From NCBI RefSeq assembly GCF_025150745.1, contig NZ_CP102282.1:2057501-2121500 (forward strand): a DNA stretch of 64,000 nt, in the 5' to 3' direction. The position numbers were made by a program, and so were the translations under genes. The notes beneath the pieces are model-generated. The model did not search any database and had not been told where the DNA came from. It worked only from the letters and a program-made list of their open reading frames with translations. Each line of letters starts with the position of its first letter. The first letter of the stretch is position 1. The DNA is from Eubacterium ventriosum (lineage in GTDB: Bacteria; Bacillota; Clostridia; Lachnospirales; Lachnospiraceae). Positions 45,424 to 53,680 of the stretch are shown here, in pieces.

Positions 45424-46423
45424 TGTCTTCTTCCTCCTGTTTATCTTTTTTCTTCTTAAATCTGCTCTTCTTTTCAGGCGTGGCATAATCTTTTGTTAAT
45501 TCAATAAATATATCTTCCAAAGTTTTCTGCTTAAAACTCATTTCCATAATAGGTAAATCATTTTCAGCACATATATAAAATATTTTTTCTCTTAAATCAA
45601 CATCTCTGTCACTTTTAATTTTCAACCTTACAATATTTTCTGCCTCCGATTCAGCAAATTCATATTCAAAAACATCTTCAAGGCTTTCTATCATCTCCTT
45701 AACTTTGTCTTTATCACCTTTTATTTCAAGTTCAAGATTATTCTCTCCTGCCATTTGTTCAACAAGCTGTTTTTCTGTTCCTTCAGCAGCTAATTGTCCT
45801 CTTGAAATAATAAAAATGTATTCACAAACTTCACTTATTTCTGATAAAATATGAGAACTTAAAATTACTGTGTGATTCTTGCCAAGTTCTTTAATTAGTT
45901 GTCTTATTTCAATAATCTGCTTTGGATCAAGTCCTACTGTAGGTTCATCTAAAATAATTATTTCAGGCATTCCAATTAACGCCTGGGCTATTCCAACTCT
46001 TTGTTTATATCCTTTTGACAAGTTCTTTATAAGTCTGTTTTCAACCTGTGTAGTTTTAGTCATTTCAAGAACTTCTTTAATATTTTTCATTTTTTCTTTT
46101 GCCGGAATCTTCTTTAATTCAGCCACAAAAACAAGATATTCTTTTACTGTCATATCCTGATAAAGCGGTGGAATTTCAGGAAGATATCCTACACATTTCT
46201 TTGCCTTTTCAGGCTCTTTAAAGATATCATATCCATCAATTTTTACCGTTCCGCTTGTTGCTCCAATATAGCCTGTAATGATGTTCATTGTAGTTGATTT
46301 GCCTGCTCCGTTTGGTCCTAAAAATCCATAGACCTTCCCCTTTTCAAGATTTAAATTCAACCCATTTACGGCAATATTATCGCCATATTTTTTAACTAGA
46401 TTTTCTATTTGTATGCCACTCAT
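45407..46423 (-). CDS. ABC transporter ATP-binding protein (GldA-like)
   Basis: A 338-residue ATPase. Walker A is GFLGPNGAGKSTTMNII, the signature is NLSKGYKQRVGIAQAL, Walker B is EIIILDEPTVGLDP and the H-loop is VILSSHILSEI. A C-terminal ~100-residue extension (SFKQKTLEDIFIELTKD) and a Lys/Glu-rich tail follow, as in Gld/Nos/Cop-type ATPases. I start at the ATG 46423, seven bases after GGAGG; a GTG two codons earlier is possible. It is the first gene of the three-gene transporter operon ATPase - fused GldFG permease - DUF4340. Confidence 0.93.
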   Translation of the reverse strand: MSGIQIENLVKKYGDNIAVNGLNLNLEKGKVYGFLGPNGAGKSTTMNIITGYIGATSGTVKIDGYDIFKEPEKAKKCVGYLPEIPPLYQDMTVKEYLVFVAELKKIPAKEKMKNIKEVLEMTKTTQVENRLIKNLSKGYKQRVGIAQALIGMPEIIILDEPTVGLDPKQIIEIRQLIKELGKNHTVILSSHILSEISEVCEYIFIISRGQLAAEGTEKQLVEQMAGENNLELEIKGDKDKVKEMIESLEDVFEYEFAESEAENIVRLKIKSDRDVDLREKIFYICAENDLPIMEMSFKQKTLEDIFIELTKDYATPEKKSRFKKKKDKQEEEDNVSDL

Positions 46424-46591
46424 TAACACACCTCCCTGTTTTTCTAACTATTAAAAATTATAGTTTTCATTTGTGTTTTTTATTAGTTAAAATTGTGATT
46501 TTTATAGGTATAAAGTGTGTTTTTATTTTGTTGAAAATGTGAATTATCCTGCAAAGTATTTTTATATATTGAAAGTTATGAGAACTTTCCT

Positions 46592-46634
46592 ATATAATAA
46601 AAACTCCACGCCAACCTGTGTCAGCGCGAAGTTT
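46592..46634 (-). terminator. Terminator of the SNF symporter gene
   Basis: AAACTCCACGC (46601-46611) pairs with GCGCGAAGTTT (46624-46634) including two G-U pairs. On minus it is followed by TTATTATATAG. Confidence 0.7.
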
Positions 46635-46713
46635 CATGTAATTATCTTTTAATATTAAATTATACTCCGATGTTCATAATCTTTCTTCAATCAATACCTA
46701 TTTATGATATAGT

Positions 46714-48087
46714 CTATTTTGCCCAAAACTTGTCATATATTCCAAAAGCAAATATAAACAATACAATTAAAGGCAATATATATGTAAGATATACTCGCAT
46801 CCAATTATGAATCTTTATACCTTTTCCTGTATTTGCCTCTTCTTTATAATTCTTCCAGCCCCAACCGAACTTACTTGTACAGAAAAGTAAGTATATTAAT
46901 GAACCAAGTGGCAACCATATATTACTTACAAGAAAATCTTCAAAATCTAGGAATGAACCACCGAATACTCCAAGCCAGTCAAATGACCAAAGATTAAATC
47001 CTAATACACATGGCATTGAAAGTAATGCCACAAGAATCATATTAACTATACTTGATTTCTTTCTGTTAAATCCTGTAAGTTCCATACCACACGATACAAT
47101 ATTTTCAAATACCGCAAGTACTGTTGAAAAAGCTGCAAATGTCATAAACACAAAGAACAAACTTCCCCAAACTCTACCAAAAGGTATGTTATTAAAAATA
47201 TTTGGTAATGTAATAAAAACAAGACTTGGTCCTTGTGTCTGATCTACACCAAATGTAAAACATGCAGGAAAAATAATTAAACCTGATGTTATTGCAACAA
47301 AAGTATCAAGAGCTGCAATTGTTACAGATTCACCTAAAAGTGAACGATCTTTTCCAATATAGCTTCCAAAAATTGCCATAGCACCTATTCCAATACTAAG
47401 TGTAAAAAATGCCTGATTCATAGCTCCTACTGCTGTATTGCCAATACCTGCCGCTTTTGCTCTTTCAATGCTTGGAATTAGATAAAAACTTAAACCTTCC
47501 TTTGCTCCCTTCATGAAGAAACTGTTAATTGCAAGGATAACCATAATTGCAAGCAATGCAACCATCATAACCTTTGTAACCTTTTCAAGTCCATTTTGAA
47601 GTCCAATGGAGCAAATAAAAAATCCCACCACTACTATAATAAGCATACAAATAGTCATTGTTACAGGTTTTTGCAACATTTCCGAAAATACATTTGCTAC
47701 TCCATCTGTATTAAGTCCAACGAATTTTCCTGTGCTTGTAAGATAAAAATAGTAAAGCATCCAACCTGCAACCGTTGTGTAAAACATCATTAGTAAATAA
47801 TTGCCTATTAAAGCAATATATCCGTGAATATGCCATTTTTGTCCCGCTTTTTCAAGAGCTTTGTATGCCTGAGCCGGACTTTTCTGGCTTGCACGTCCCA
47901 CAGCAAACTCCATTGACATGATAGGAATTCCAAGCATTACCAAAAATAATAAATAAAGTAATACAAAAAATCCTCCACCACCTTGGCCTGCCATATAAGC
48001 GAATTTCCATACATTCCCTATTCCAATTGCACATCCGGCTGAAATTAAAATAAAGCCCAAACGTGATTTCAACTTTTCTCTTTCCAC
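46714..48087 (-). CDS. Sodium-dependent symporter, SNF (neurotransmitter:sodium) family
   Basis: A 457-residue secondary transporter with 11-12 helices. The first helix has the family signature AGCAIGIGNVWKF, whose broken helix binds Na+ and substrate, followed by GGGGFFVLLYLLFLVMLGIP. Other marks are NQAFFTLSIGIGAM and FAAFSTVLAVFENIVSC. Bacterial members import amino acids (LeuT, MhsT types); the substrate cannot be read off. The start is GTG, seven bases after AAAGGA. The ribosome site lies directly behind the rplT terminator, so either read-through or a promoter inside it must drive the gene. Confidence 0.92.
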   Translation of the reverse strand: MEREKLKSRLGFILISAGCAIGIGNVWKFAYMAGQGGGGFFVLLYLLFLVMLGIPIMSMEFAVGRASQKSPAQAYKALEKAGQKWHIHGYIALIGNYLLMMFYTTVAGWMLYYFYLTSTGKFVGLNTDGVANVFSEMLQKPVTMTICMLIIVVVGFFICSIGLQNGLEKVTKVMMVALLAIMVILAINSFFMKGAKEGLSFYLIPSIERAKAAGIGNTAVGAMNQAFFTLSIGIGAMAIFGSYIGKDRSLLGESVTIAALDTFVAITSGLIIFPACFTFGVDQTQGPSLVFITLPNIFNNIPFGRVWGSLFFVFMTFAAFSTVLAVFENIVSCGMELTGFNRKKSSIVNMILVALLSMPCVLGFNLWSFDWLGVFGGSFLDFEDFLVSNIWLPLGSLIYLLFCTSKFGWGWKNYKEEANTGKGIKIHNWMRVYLTYILPLIVLFIFAFGIYDKFWAK

Positions 48088-48103
48088 AATTTTTTCCTTT
48101 CAA

Positions 48104-48135
48104 GAAAAAAGGAACTACTCATCTGAATAGTTCCT
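48104..48135 (-). terminator. Terminator of the infC-rpmI-rplT operon
   Basis: AGGAACTA (48110-48117) pairs with TAGTTCCT (48128-48135), followed on minus by TTTTTTCTTG. It lies 28 bases after the rplT stop and 16 bases before the GTG of the next gene. Confidence 0.85.
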
Positions 48136-48163
48136 ATTTTTGTATGTTAATGTATTTAATAAA

Positions 48164-48520
48164 CTATGCTAATTTTGCTTTAGCAACTTCTACTAACTTA
48201 GCAAATCCTTCAGCATCGTTAACTGCCATTTCAGCTAACATCTTTCTGTTCATTTCTACACCAGCTAACTTAAGACCATACATAAACTTGCTGTATGAAA
48301 GTCCATTGATTCTAGCTGCAGCATTGATTCTTGCAATCCATAACTGTCTGAACTGTCTCTTCTTCTGCTTTCTGCCAGCATATGAACTTGTTAAAGCTCT
48401 CATAACTGACTGCTTTGCTACTCTATACTGTTTTGATCTAGCTCCTCTATAACCTTTAGCTAGTTTTAATACTCTATTATGTTTCTTCTTAGCGTTCATT
48501 CCGCCTTTAATTCTTGCCAT
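48164..48520 (-). CDS. rplT: 50S ribosomal protein L20
   Basis: Binds 23S rRNA early in 50S assembly and, in Firmicutes, represses its own operon by binding the leader. The 118-residue protein has [21 protein letters not shown] at the start (given here to Lys-20) and [21 protein letters not shown] in the globular domain. It is Lys/Arg-rich with a long N-terminal helix. AGGAGG precedes the ATG. It is third in infC-rpmI-rplT, 22 bases after rpmI. Confidence 0.98.
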   Translation of the reverse strand: MARIKGGMNAKKKHNRVLKLAKGYRGARSKQYRVAKQSVMRALTSSYAGRKQKKRQFRQLWIARINAAARINGLSYSKFMYGLKLAGVEMNRKMLAEMAVNDAEGFAKLVEVAKAKLA

Positions 48521-48542
48521 TTCTTCTTCCTCCTACTATAGA

Positions 48543-48740
48543 TTATAAATAAGGTAAAATCTTCTTCATATTCTTTACATTTGTAGCATCAGTTGTTGTT
48601 GCTTTTCTAAGATTTCTTTTTCTCTTAGCTGATTTCTTTGTTAAGATATGTGATTTGTAAGCTTTATTTCTTTTAAGCTTTCCTGTACCTGTTTTTTTGA
48701 AACGTTTTGCAGCTGCTCTGCTTGTCTTAATTTTTGGCAT
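48543..48740 (-). CDS. rpmI: 50S ribosomal protein L35
   Basis: A 65-residue basic protein of the large subunit with [20 protein letters not shown] at the start and a C-terminus NMKKILPYL, typical of L35. AAGGAGG precedes the ATG. It lies between infC (30 bases) and rplT (22 bases), the universal operon order. Confidence 0.98.
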   Translation of the reverse strand: MPKIKTSRAAAKRFKKTGTGKLKRNKAYKSHILTKKSAKRKRNLRKATTTDATNVKNMKKILPYL

Positions 48741-48770
48741 GTTTGTGTCCTCCTTAAATATCTTAAAAGC

Positions 48771-49277
48771 TTAACGCTTTTTTTCTAAAAACATTGTCAT
48801 GTTTCTGCCTTCTAATTTCGGTGCTTTCACAACTGATGCAATATCTTCAAGCATCTTTGCAAAGTCATCAAGCACATGTGCATTACTACTAATGTGCGCC
48901 ATTTCTCTTCCTCTGAATCGAAGAGTTACTTTAACCTTATCACCTTTTTCAATAAACTTTCTGGCATTGTTAGCCTTTGTTTTTAAGTCATTAATTTCAA
49001 CGTTTGGTGATAATCTAATTTCTTTTACTTCGACAATATGTTGTTTCTTCTTTGCTTCCTTTTCACGCTTCTGCTGTTCATATCTGAACTTGCCATAGTC
49101 CATAATCTTACAAACCGGTGGCTTAGCCTTAGGTGAAATCTTAATCAAATCAAGTTCTGCTTCATCTGCTAACTTCTGAGCATCTCTTGAAGACATAACT
49201 CCCAACTGTTGTCCGTCTGTTCCAATAACACGAACTTCTCTATCTCTAATCTGTTCGTTAATCATTAAATCGCTAAT
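48771..49277 (-). CDS. infC: Translation initiation factor IF-3 (AUU start)
   Basis: IF-3 checks start codons and keeps 30S and 50S subunits apart. The body has MINEQIRDREVRVIGTDGQQ, SPKAKPPVCKIMDYGKFRYE, EIRLSPNVEINDLKTK and KVTLRFRGREMAH. I set the start at the ATT at 49277-49275, nine bases after GGAGGTG and four codons before the first ATG. From the ATG (49265) the ribosome site would be 21 bases away, too far. An AUU start is the known self-regulation device of infC: IF-3 rejects its own start codon when abundant. The protein then has 168 residues (164 from the ATG). Confidence 0.95.
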   Translation of the reverse strand: MSDLMINEQIRDREVRVIGTDGQQLGVMSSRDAQKLADEAELDLIKISPKAKPPVCKIMDYGKFRYEQQKREKEAKKKQHIVEVKEIRLSPNVEINDLKTKANNARKFIEKGDKVKVTLRFRGREMAHISSNAHVLDDFAKMLEDIASVVKAPKLEGRNMTMFLEKKR

Positions 49278-49438
49278 AGTATTGCACCTCCAAATTATTT
49301 CTTCAAAAAGAAAAGTGGATAACCCACAGATTACCCACTATTATTTCTACACAATAAAATCGTTATAAAAATATTAACCTGGAATCACTTAAAAAGTGTC
49401 TTGGTGAGAGCGGATACTCTGCTTTCTTTTTTCACATC
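49278..49438 (-). promoter_or_regulatory. Leader of the infC-rpmI-rplT operon (L20-leader-like attenuator)
   Basis: About 160 bases of structured 5' leader. At its 3' side AGTGG...TTATCCACT (49314-49339) forms a stem followed on minus by TTTCTTTTT, an intrinsic terminator about 35 bases before the infC start. Upstream, GCAGAGTATCCGCTCTCACC and an ACACTTTTTAAGTG hairpin provide the kind of fold that L20 binds in the Bacillus operon. The termination part is seen directly; L20 binding is inference from the family. Confidence 0.7.
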
Positions 49439-49445
49439 AGTGTTT

Positions 49446-49474
49446 ATATTACCATCTTCTCATCCATATGTCAA
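49446..49474 (-). promoter_or_regulatory. Promoter of the infC operon
   Basis: On minus: perfect TTGACA (49469-49474), a 17-base spacer, TAATAT (49446-49451). The transcript would start near 49439, giving the 160-base leader. Confidence 0.85.
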
Positions 49475-49492
49475 CATTTTTTATAACTTTTT

Positions 49493-49601
49493 TTGATTAC
49501 AGTGTTCCAAATGAGCATAAAAGCGAAGCTCTTGCTTTGCGATATGCGAATTTGGTGGTGGATTGCGGCAGTGCGTAGCACGTAACAATCCGTGTAATCA
49601 A
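49493..49601. repeat. 109-bp branched inverted-repeat element (three-way junction)
   Basis: Perfect 9-bp ends TTGATTACA (49493-49501) and TGTAATCAA (49593-49601) enclose two complete stem-loop arms. Arm A: CCAAAT/ATTTGG (49507-49512, 49550-49555), GCATA/TATGC (49515-49519, 49543-49547), GCGAAGC/GCTTTGC (49523-49529, 49534-49540). Arm B: GGATTG/CAATCC (49560-49565, 49586-49591) with GTGC/GCAC at its tip. It is more GC-rich than its flanks, contains no ORF, and has no U-tract on minus. It could be an untransposed miniature element or a structured RNA downstream of the DUF1540 gene. Confidence 0.75.
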
Positions 49602-49668
49602 TATATTTACATTCTACAACTCTATTTTTTCGTATGTGCTTGCACAATTGCAGAAAAATAAGTTGATT

Positions 49669-49998
49669 CTACTTACAACCACATTCAAAGCTTCCACATT
49701 CTGTCTGGCTTTCATGCTTTGCTCCATTACCTGAAATTGTAATTTTGTCCGCATGGCACTTAGAATTATCATTAAATACACAATTCTTAGCTTCACATGA
49801 TACATCTAATGTATCCTCCGGACCTGCGTTGCAATGACATGCTTGTGCTGTTGTGCCCTCAGTCTTCTCTTTAAAATCCCCACAATAAGTCGCATCAATA
49901 ACAGTTGCATCCTGTCCTTCTACATTTATGCCGTCACGACAACATTTTGATGACTTATTGTAATAACAGTTTTTTACATTACATTCTAAATTAGTCAT
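49669..49998 (-). CDS. Cysteine-rich protein with two DUF1540 domains
   Basis: A 109-residue protein made of two similar halves joined by a Thr/Ala/Gln-rich stretch. Half one: LECNVKNCYYNKSSKCC with ATYCGDF. Half two: VSCEAKNCVFNDNSKCH with TECGSFECGCK. The spacing C-x4-C-x7-C...C is that of DUF1540, probably a small metal-binding knuckle. No signal peptide is visible. DUF1540 proteins are common in Clostridia, some near sporulation genes; the function is unknown. Ribosome site GGTGGAG and ATG stand at the end of a 14-bp hairpin (50004-50055), so translation may be regulated. Confidence 0.9.
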   Translation of the reverse strand: MTNLECNVKNCYYNKSSKCCRDGINVEGQDATVIDATYCGDFKEKTEGTTAQACHCNAGPEDTLDVSCEAKNCVFNDNSKCHADKITISGNGAKHESQTECGSFECGCK

Positions 49999-50003
49999 AA
50001 TAA

Positions 50004-50055
50004 CACTCCACCTAAATTTATTTCGGATTTTATCCGATACATTTAGTGTGGAGTG
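50004..50055 (-). promoter_or_regulatory. Ribosome-site-hiding hairpin before the DUF1540 gene
   Basis: CACTCCACCTAAAT (50004-50017) pairs with ATTTAGTGTGGAGTG (50041-50055): 14 pairs with one bulge, enclosing a small GGAT/ATCC hairpin. The first arm holds the Shine-Dalgarno (GGTGGAG on minus), six bases from the ATG. On plus the stem is followed by TTTTTTATTTTTT, but no plus-strand gene precedes it. Confidence 0.6.
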
Positions 50056-50132
50056 TTTTTTATTTTTTATTCATTTAGTTTTTGTAAAAATAATTTTAAA
50101 CTAAAGTATGCTTATTTACTTTTAATTAAACA

Positions 50133-52094
50133 TTACTTGTTTTCTTCTACTTCAACTTTACGGATTTCTTTTGTTCTGATTTCCTTACAAATCTGTTCAA
50201 TAAATTCATCCAAAGGCTTAACACCTTCATCTCCTGCAAAACGGCTTCTAACTGATACTGTTTCGTCAGCTTCTTCCTGCTGTCCTACAACAAGCATGTA
50301 TGGAAGTTTATCAAGTCTTGCCTCCCTAATCTTGTAGCCAATCTTTTCTGAACGTGAATCAACTGTAACATCAATACCATTCTTCTTTAATTCAGCCGCA
50401 ACTTTGTCAGCATATTCAACATATTTGTCTGAAATAGGAAGTACTCTAACCTGTTCAGGACATAACCATGTTGGGAACTTTCCTGCATATTTTTCAATAA
50501 GCCATGCAAGTGTTCTTTCGTAGCATCCAATACTTGTTCTGTGGATGATGTATGGACGTTTCTTTTCACCATTTTCATCAATATAATACATATCAAACTG
50601 TTCAGCTAAAAGAGCATCCCACTGAATTGTAATCATTGTATCTTCTTTTCCATAAACATTTTTTGCATTAATATCAACCTTTGGTCCATAGAAAGCTGCT
50701 TCTCCAATATCCTCTACAAAAGGAATATTTAATTCATTTAAAACGTTTCTGATATCCTGTTCTGTTTCATTCCAAACTTCAGGTTCTCCGATATATTTTT
50801 CTCTATTTTCAGGATCCCATTTTGAAAGATGATATGTTACATCTTCTTCTAAGCCTAAAGTCTGTAAGCAATACTGAGCTAAAGCAATACAATTCTTAAA
50901 TTCTTCAACCATCTGGTCAGGTCTTACAATAAGATGTCCTTCTGAAATTGTAAACTGACGAACTCTTGTAAGCCCGTGCATTTCACCTGAATCTTCATTT
51001 CTGAAAAGTGTTGATGTTTCACCATATCTGCAAGGTAAATCTCTGTAGCTCTTCTGGCTTGCTTTGTATACATAATACTGGAACGGACATGTCATTGGAC
51101 GAAGTGCAAATACTTCTTTGTCTTTTTCTTCATCTCCCAAAACAAACATTCCATCTTTATAATGATCCCAATGTCCTGAAATCTTATACAAATCACTCTT
51201 TGCCATTAAAGGCGTCTTTGTACGTACATAGCCCCATTCATTATCTTCAAGGTCTTCAATCCATCTCTGTAATTTCTGAATCATTCTCTGTCCCTTTGGC
51301 ATTAATAATGGAAGTCCCTGTCCGATAACATCAACCGTTGTGAAAAGTTCCATTTCCCTACCAAGTTTATTATGATCTCTGTTCTTTGCATCTTCTAATT
51401 CTTCAAGATATTTATTCAATTCATCTTTGCTATCAAAAGCTGTAGCGTATATTCTCTGCAATCTTGCTTTTGAAGAATCACCTCTCCAATAAGCCATTGA
51501 TGATGAAATAATTTTAAATGCCTTAATTGATTTTGTGTTCATAAGATGTGGTCCTGCACATAAGTCTACAAATTCACCCTGGCTGTAAAATGAAATTGTT
51601 GAACCTTCAGGTAAATCTTTAATTAATTCAACTTTGTAAGGTTCATTTCTGTCTTCCATATATTTGATTGCATCTTCTCTTGGAAGTGTAAATCTTTCAA
51701 GTCTGGCACCCTTTTTAATGATTTTCTTCATTTCAGCTTCGATTTTATCTAAATCCTCTCTTGAAAAAGGTTCATGCTCAAAATCATAGTAAAATCCTGT
51801 ATCAATTGAAGGTCCAATTGCTAATTTTGCTTCTGGGAATAAATTTTTAACAGCTTCAGCCATAACATGTGATGCTGTATGTCTATATGCAGCCTTACCT
51901 GCTTCATCCTTAAATGTAAGAATGTTTAATGTACAATCCTTGTCAATTGTTGTTCTAAGGTCTACAACCTCTCCATCAACTTCGCCTGCACACGCAGCTC
52001 TTCCTAAACCTCCTGCAATGTCAAATGCAATATCATTTACTGACATTGGTTCTGAATATTCTTTTACTGAACCATCTTTTAAAGTAACTTTCAT
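50133..52094 (-). CDS. thrS: Threonyl-tRNA synthetase
   Basis: A class II synthetase of 653 residues that charges and edits tRNA-Thr. The order is a TGS domain (MKVTLKDGSVKEYSEPMSVN), then the editing/SAD domain (HTASHVMAEAVKNLFP; ICAGPH-like DLCAGPHLMNT). The class II core follows (motif 2 FRNEDSGEMHGLTRVRQF; zinc ligands in MTCPFQ and later His; motif 3 IGCYERTLAWLIEKYAGKFP). A C-terminal anticodon domain ends the chain (VRVLPISDKYVEYA). I start at 52094, eight bases after AAGGAG; the longer opening lies in the leader. A T-box precedes it. Confidence 0.97.
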   Translation of the reverse strand: MKVTLKDGSVKEYSEPMSVNDIAFDIAGGLGRAACAGEVDGEVVDLRTTIDKDCTLNILTFKDEAGKAAYRHTASHVMAEAVKNLFPEAKLAIGPSIDTGFYYDFEHEPFSREDLDKIEAEMKKIIKKGARLERFTLPREDAIKYMEDRNEPYKVELIKDLPEGSTISFYSQGEFVDLCAGPHLMNTKSIKAFKIISSSMAYWRGDSSKARLQRIYATAFDSKDELNKYLEELEDAKNRDHNKLGREMELFTTVDVIGQGLPLLMPKGQRMIQKLQRWIEDLEDNEWGYVRTKTPLMAKSDLYKISGHWDHYKDGMFVLGDEEKDKEVFALRPMTCPFQYYVYKASQKSYRDLPCRYGETSTLFRNEDSGEMHGLTRVRQFTISEGHLIVRPDQMVEEFKNCIALAQYCLQTLGLEEDVTYHLSKWDPENREKYIGEPEVWNETEQDIRNVLNELNIPFVEDIGEAAFYGPKVDINAKNVYGKEDTMITIQWDALLAEQFDMYYIDENGEKKRPYIIHRTSIGCYERTLAWLIEKYAGKFPTWLCPEQVRVLPISDKYVEYADKVAAELKKNGIDVTVDSRSEKIGYKIREARLDKLPYMLVVGQQEEADETVSVRSRFAGDEGVKPLDEFIEQICKEIRTKEIRKVEVEENK

Positions 52095-52164
52095 AGTGTT
52101 TTCTCCTTTACTTCTACAATGTTTATTCTGAAACATACAGGTTTCTTCTTTTGTTTTTTGTATT

Positions 52165-52405
52165 AAAAAAGTCCCTGTTTATGTTTCCATAAACAGGGAC
52201 GTAAAATACGCGGTTCCACCCTGATTGTTTCTGTCAAAATCTATTCTGACAAAAGCCTCTCATTCTGATTATAACGGAATCACCGGACTTGATTAGAGTC
52301 GCTCAGAGGTAGTCTTCAATTATCCTTCTGTAAAATGCTCTCAGCTATGCATCTCTCTCTGTGACCCTCCGGATAACCTACTCGTCTCGTCAACGCTTTG
52401 TTCAC
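52165..52405 (-). promoter_or_regulatory. T-box riboswitch of thrS
   Basis: On minus the leader holds the T-box core AGGGTGGAACCGCG (52209-52222), the antiterminator sequence. The terminator GTCCCTGTTTATG/CATAAACAGGGAC (52171-52183, 52188-52200) follows with TTTTTT. Upstream is a large stem I with the AGAGAG and GAAGACTACCTC segments. The likely specifier codon is ACC (52308-52310), matching threonine, as expected for thrS. Uncharged tRNA-Thr would bind and allow read-through. Confidence 0.93.
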
Positions 52406-52410
52406 CACTC

Positions 52411-52438
52411 ATTATATCATTGCTTTTTTTGTTGTCAA
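52411..52438 (-). promoter_or_regulatory. Promoter of the T-box-thrS transcript
   Basis: On minus: perfect TTGACA (52433-52438), 16-base spacer, TATAAT (52411-52416). It starts the transcript just before the T-box and begins three bases past the stop of the trigger-factor-like gene. Confidence 0.85.
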
Positions 52439-52441
52439 ATA

Positions 52442-53680
52442 CTATTTTGAAATCTTATAAGAAAATTTAACTTTGGCATGATCATATACCCAATCTACCG
52501 CCTTATCCATTAATGCTCCCTGACGGATTTCCTCGTCTGTATACTGTGACTTCATATCTTCTTCTGATTCAAAATCACCTTCCTGATATAACTCATCCCA
52601 CTTATTCTGAATATCTTCATCTGTAATCTTGTTAGCAAGACCTTCTTTTTCAACAATTGCCCACATAACCATTTCAGACTTAAGTGCATTCATGTATTCA
52701 TCTTCCATATCATCTTCTGTCATACCATTTATTTCCAGATATTCATCAGTTGTCATACCGAAAAATTCAGCATTATAATTGTAATCACCATCCACTTCTT
52801 CAATAACTCTCTGATATGCTGTCTCTGAATATTTATTTACGACAGAACTTTCAAGGACTTTTGACCATAACTCAGCTTTTGCATCTTCTATAAGACTCTG
52901 TTTACACCATTTATAAAAATCATCAGCATTTTCCAAGCCATAATCATCATAGTAGTTCTCTTTAACCCACTTGTCAGTTACCTTTTCTACGTATAATTTT
53001 CTAACTGATTTTATTTTTGCTACAAACTTAACATTCTTACCTGAATAGTCGCTGCCATCTGTTGCAAAATCTGAAGCATTTAAACCTTCAATAGTAATTT
53101 CTTCACCTGATTTATGTCCCTTTAGGGCATCTGAAATAATTTTTAATGCTCCTTTTGAATTTTCACCAATAATAACTTCCTGATCTTTATGTGTAATGTT
53201 GCTGTCTTTCTTATCATCAACATATCCTGTTAAATTATACTCAACCTGATCAGTATCTTCTGCAACTTTCTTTGCTGTATTATATTCATTAGTTTCATCT
53301 GAAACACTTTCATCCCACATATCCTGTGTTATCTCATAAGTTAATCCCTTATAATTTCCTAAAGAAATATAATTGCTAAAGTAATCCTTCATACTGCTAA
53401 CACCATAATTCATCTCTTTAAGCAACTCTTTCTCAGGTTCTACTTTTTTCTGATAATAAACAACACCTGCAAAAACAGCCAAAATTATAATTATTAATCC
53501 CGGAACAACAATTTTTCCGAATTTAAAACCGTTCTTTTCGTTTTTATTATCTGACGGATTCCCGTTTTTTCCATTTGTTTCAATTGTTTCTTCCTTTGTA
53601 GTTTCTTCAACTGTTTCAATTTTTTCAACACTTTCATTTGCATCTGTCTGTGTTTCTAAGTCCTTGTTTGTTTCTTCCAT
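52442..53680 (-). CDS. Membrane-anchored trigger-factor-like folding protein
   Basis: A 412-residue protein. Residues 1-52 are acidic, Glu/Thr/Asn-rich and cytosolic. One membrane helix follows (FGKIVVPGLIIIILAVFAGVVYY, given as about 53-75), so the rest lies outside. The outer part resembles trigger factor without its ribosome-binding domain. It has an FKBP-like segment (QVEYNLTGYVDDK; EVIIGENSKGALKIISDAL; KSGEEITIEGL; KVTDKWVKENY) and the C-terminal chaperone region (FFGMTTDEYLEINGMTEDDM; ITDEDIQNKW). A role in folding exported proteins is inferred. AAGGAGAGG precedes the ATG (the TG of TATG). A terminator stands upstream, so it is its own unit. Confidence 0.75.
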   Translation of the reverse strand: MEETNKDLETQTDANESVEKIETVEETTKEETIETNGKNGNPSDNKNEKNGFKFGKIVVPGLIIIILAVFAGVVYYQKKVEPEKELLKEMNYGVSSMKDYFSNYISLGNYKGLTYEITQDMWDESVSDETNEYNTAKKVAEDTDQVEYNLTGYVDDKKDSNITHKDQEVIIGENSKGALKIISDALKGHKSGEEITIEGLNASDFATDGSDYSGKNVKFVAKIKSVRKLYVEKVTDKWVKENYYDDYGLENADDFYKWCKQSLIEDAKAELWSKVLESSVVNKYSETAYQRVIEEVDGDYNYNAEFFGMTTDEYLEINGMTEDDMEDEYMNALKSEMVMWAIVEKEGLANKITDEDIQNKWDELYQEGDFESEEDMKSQYTDEEIRQGALMDKAVDWVYDHAKVKFSYKISK

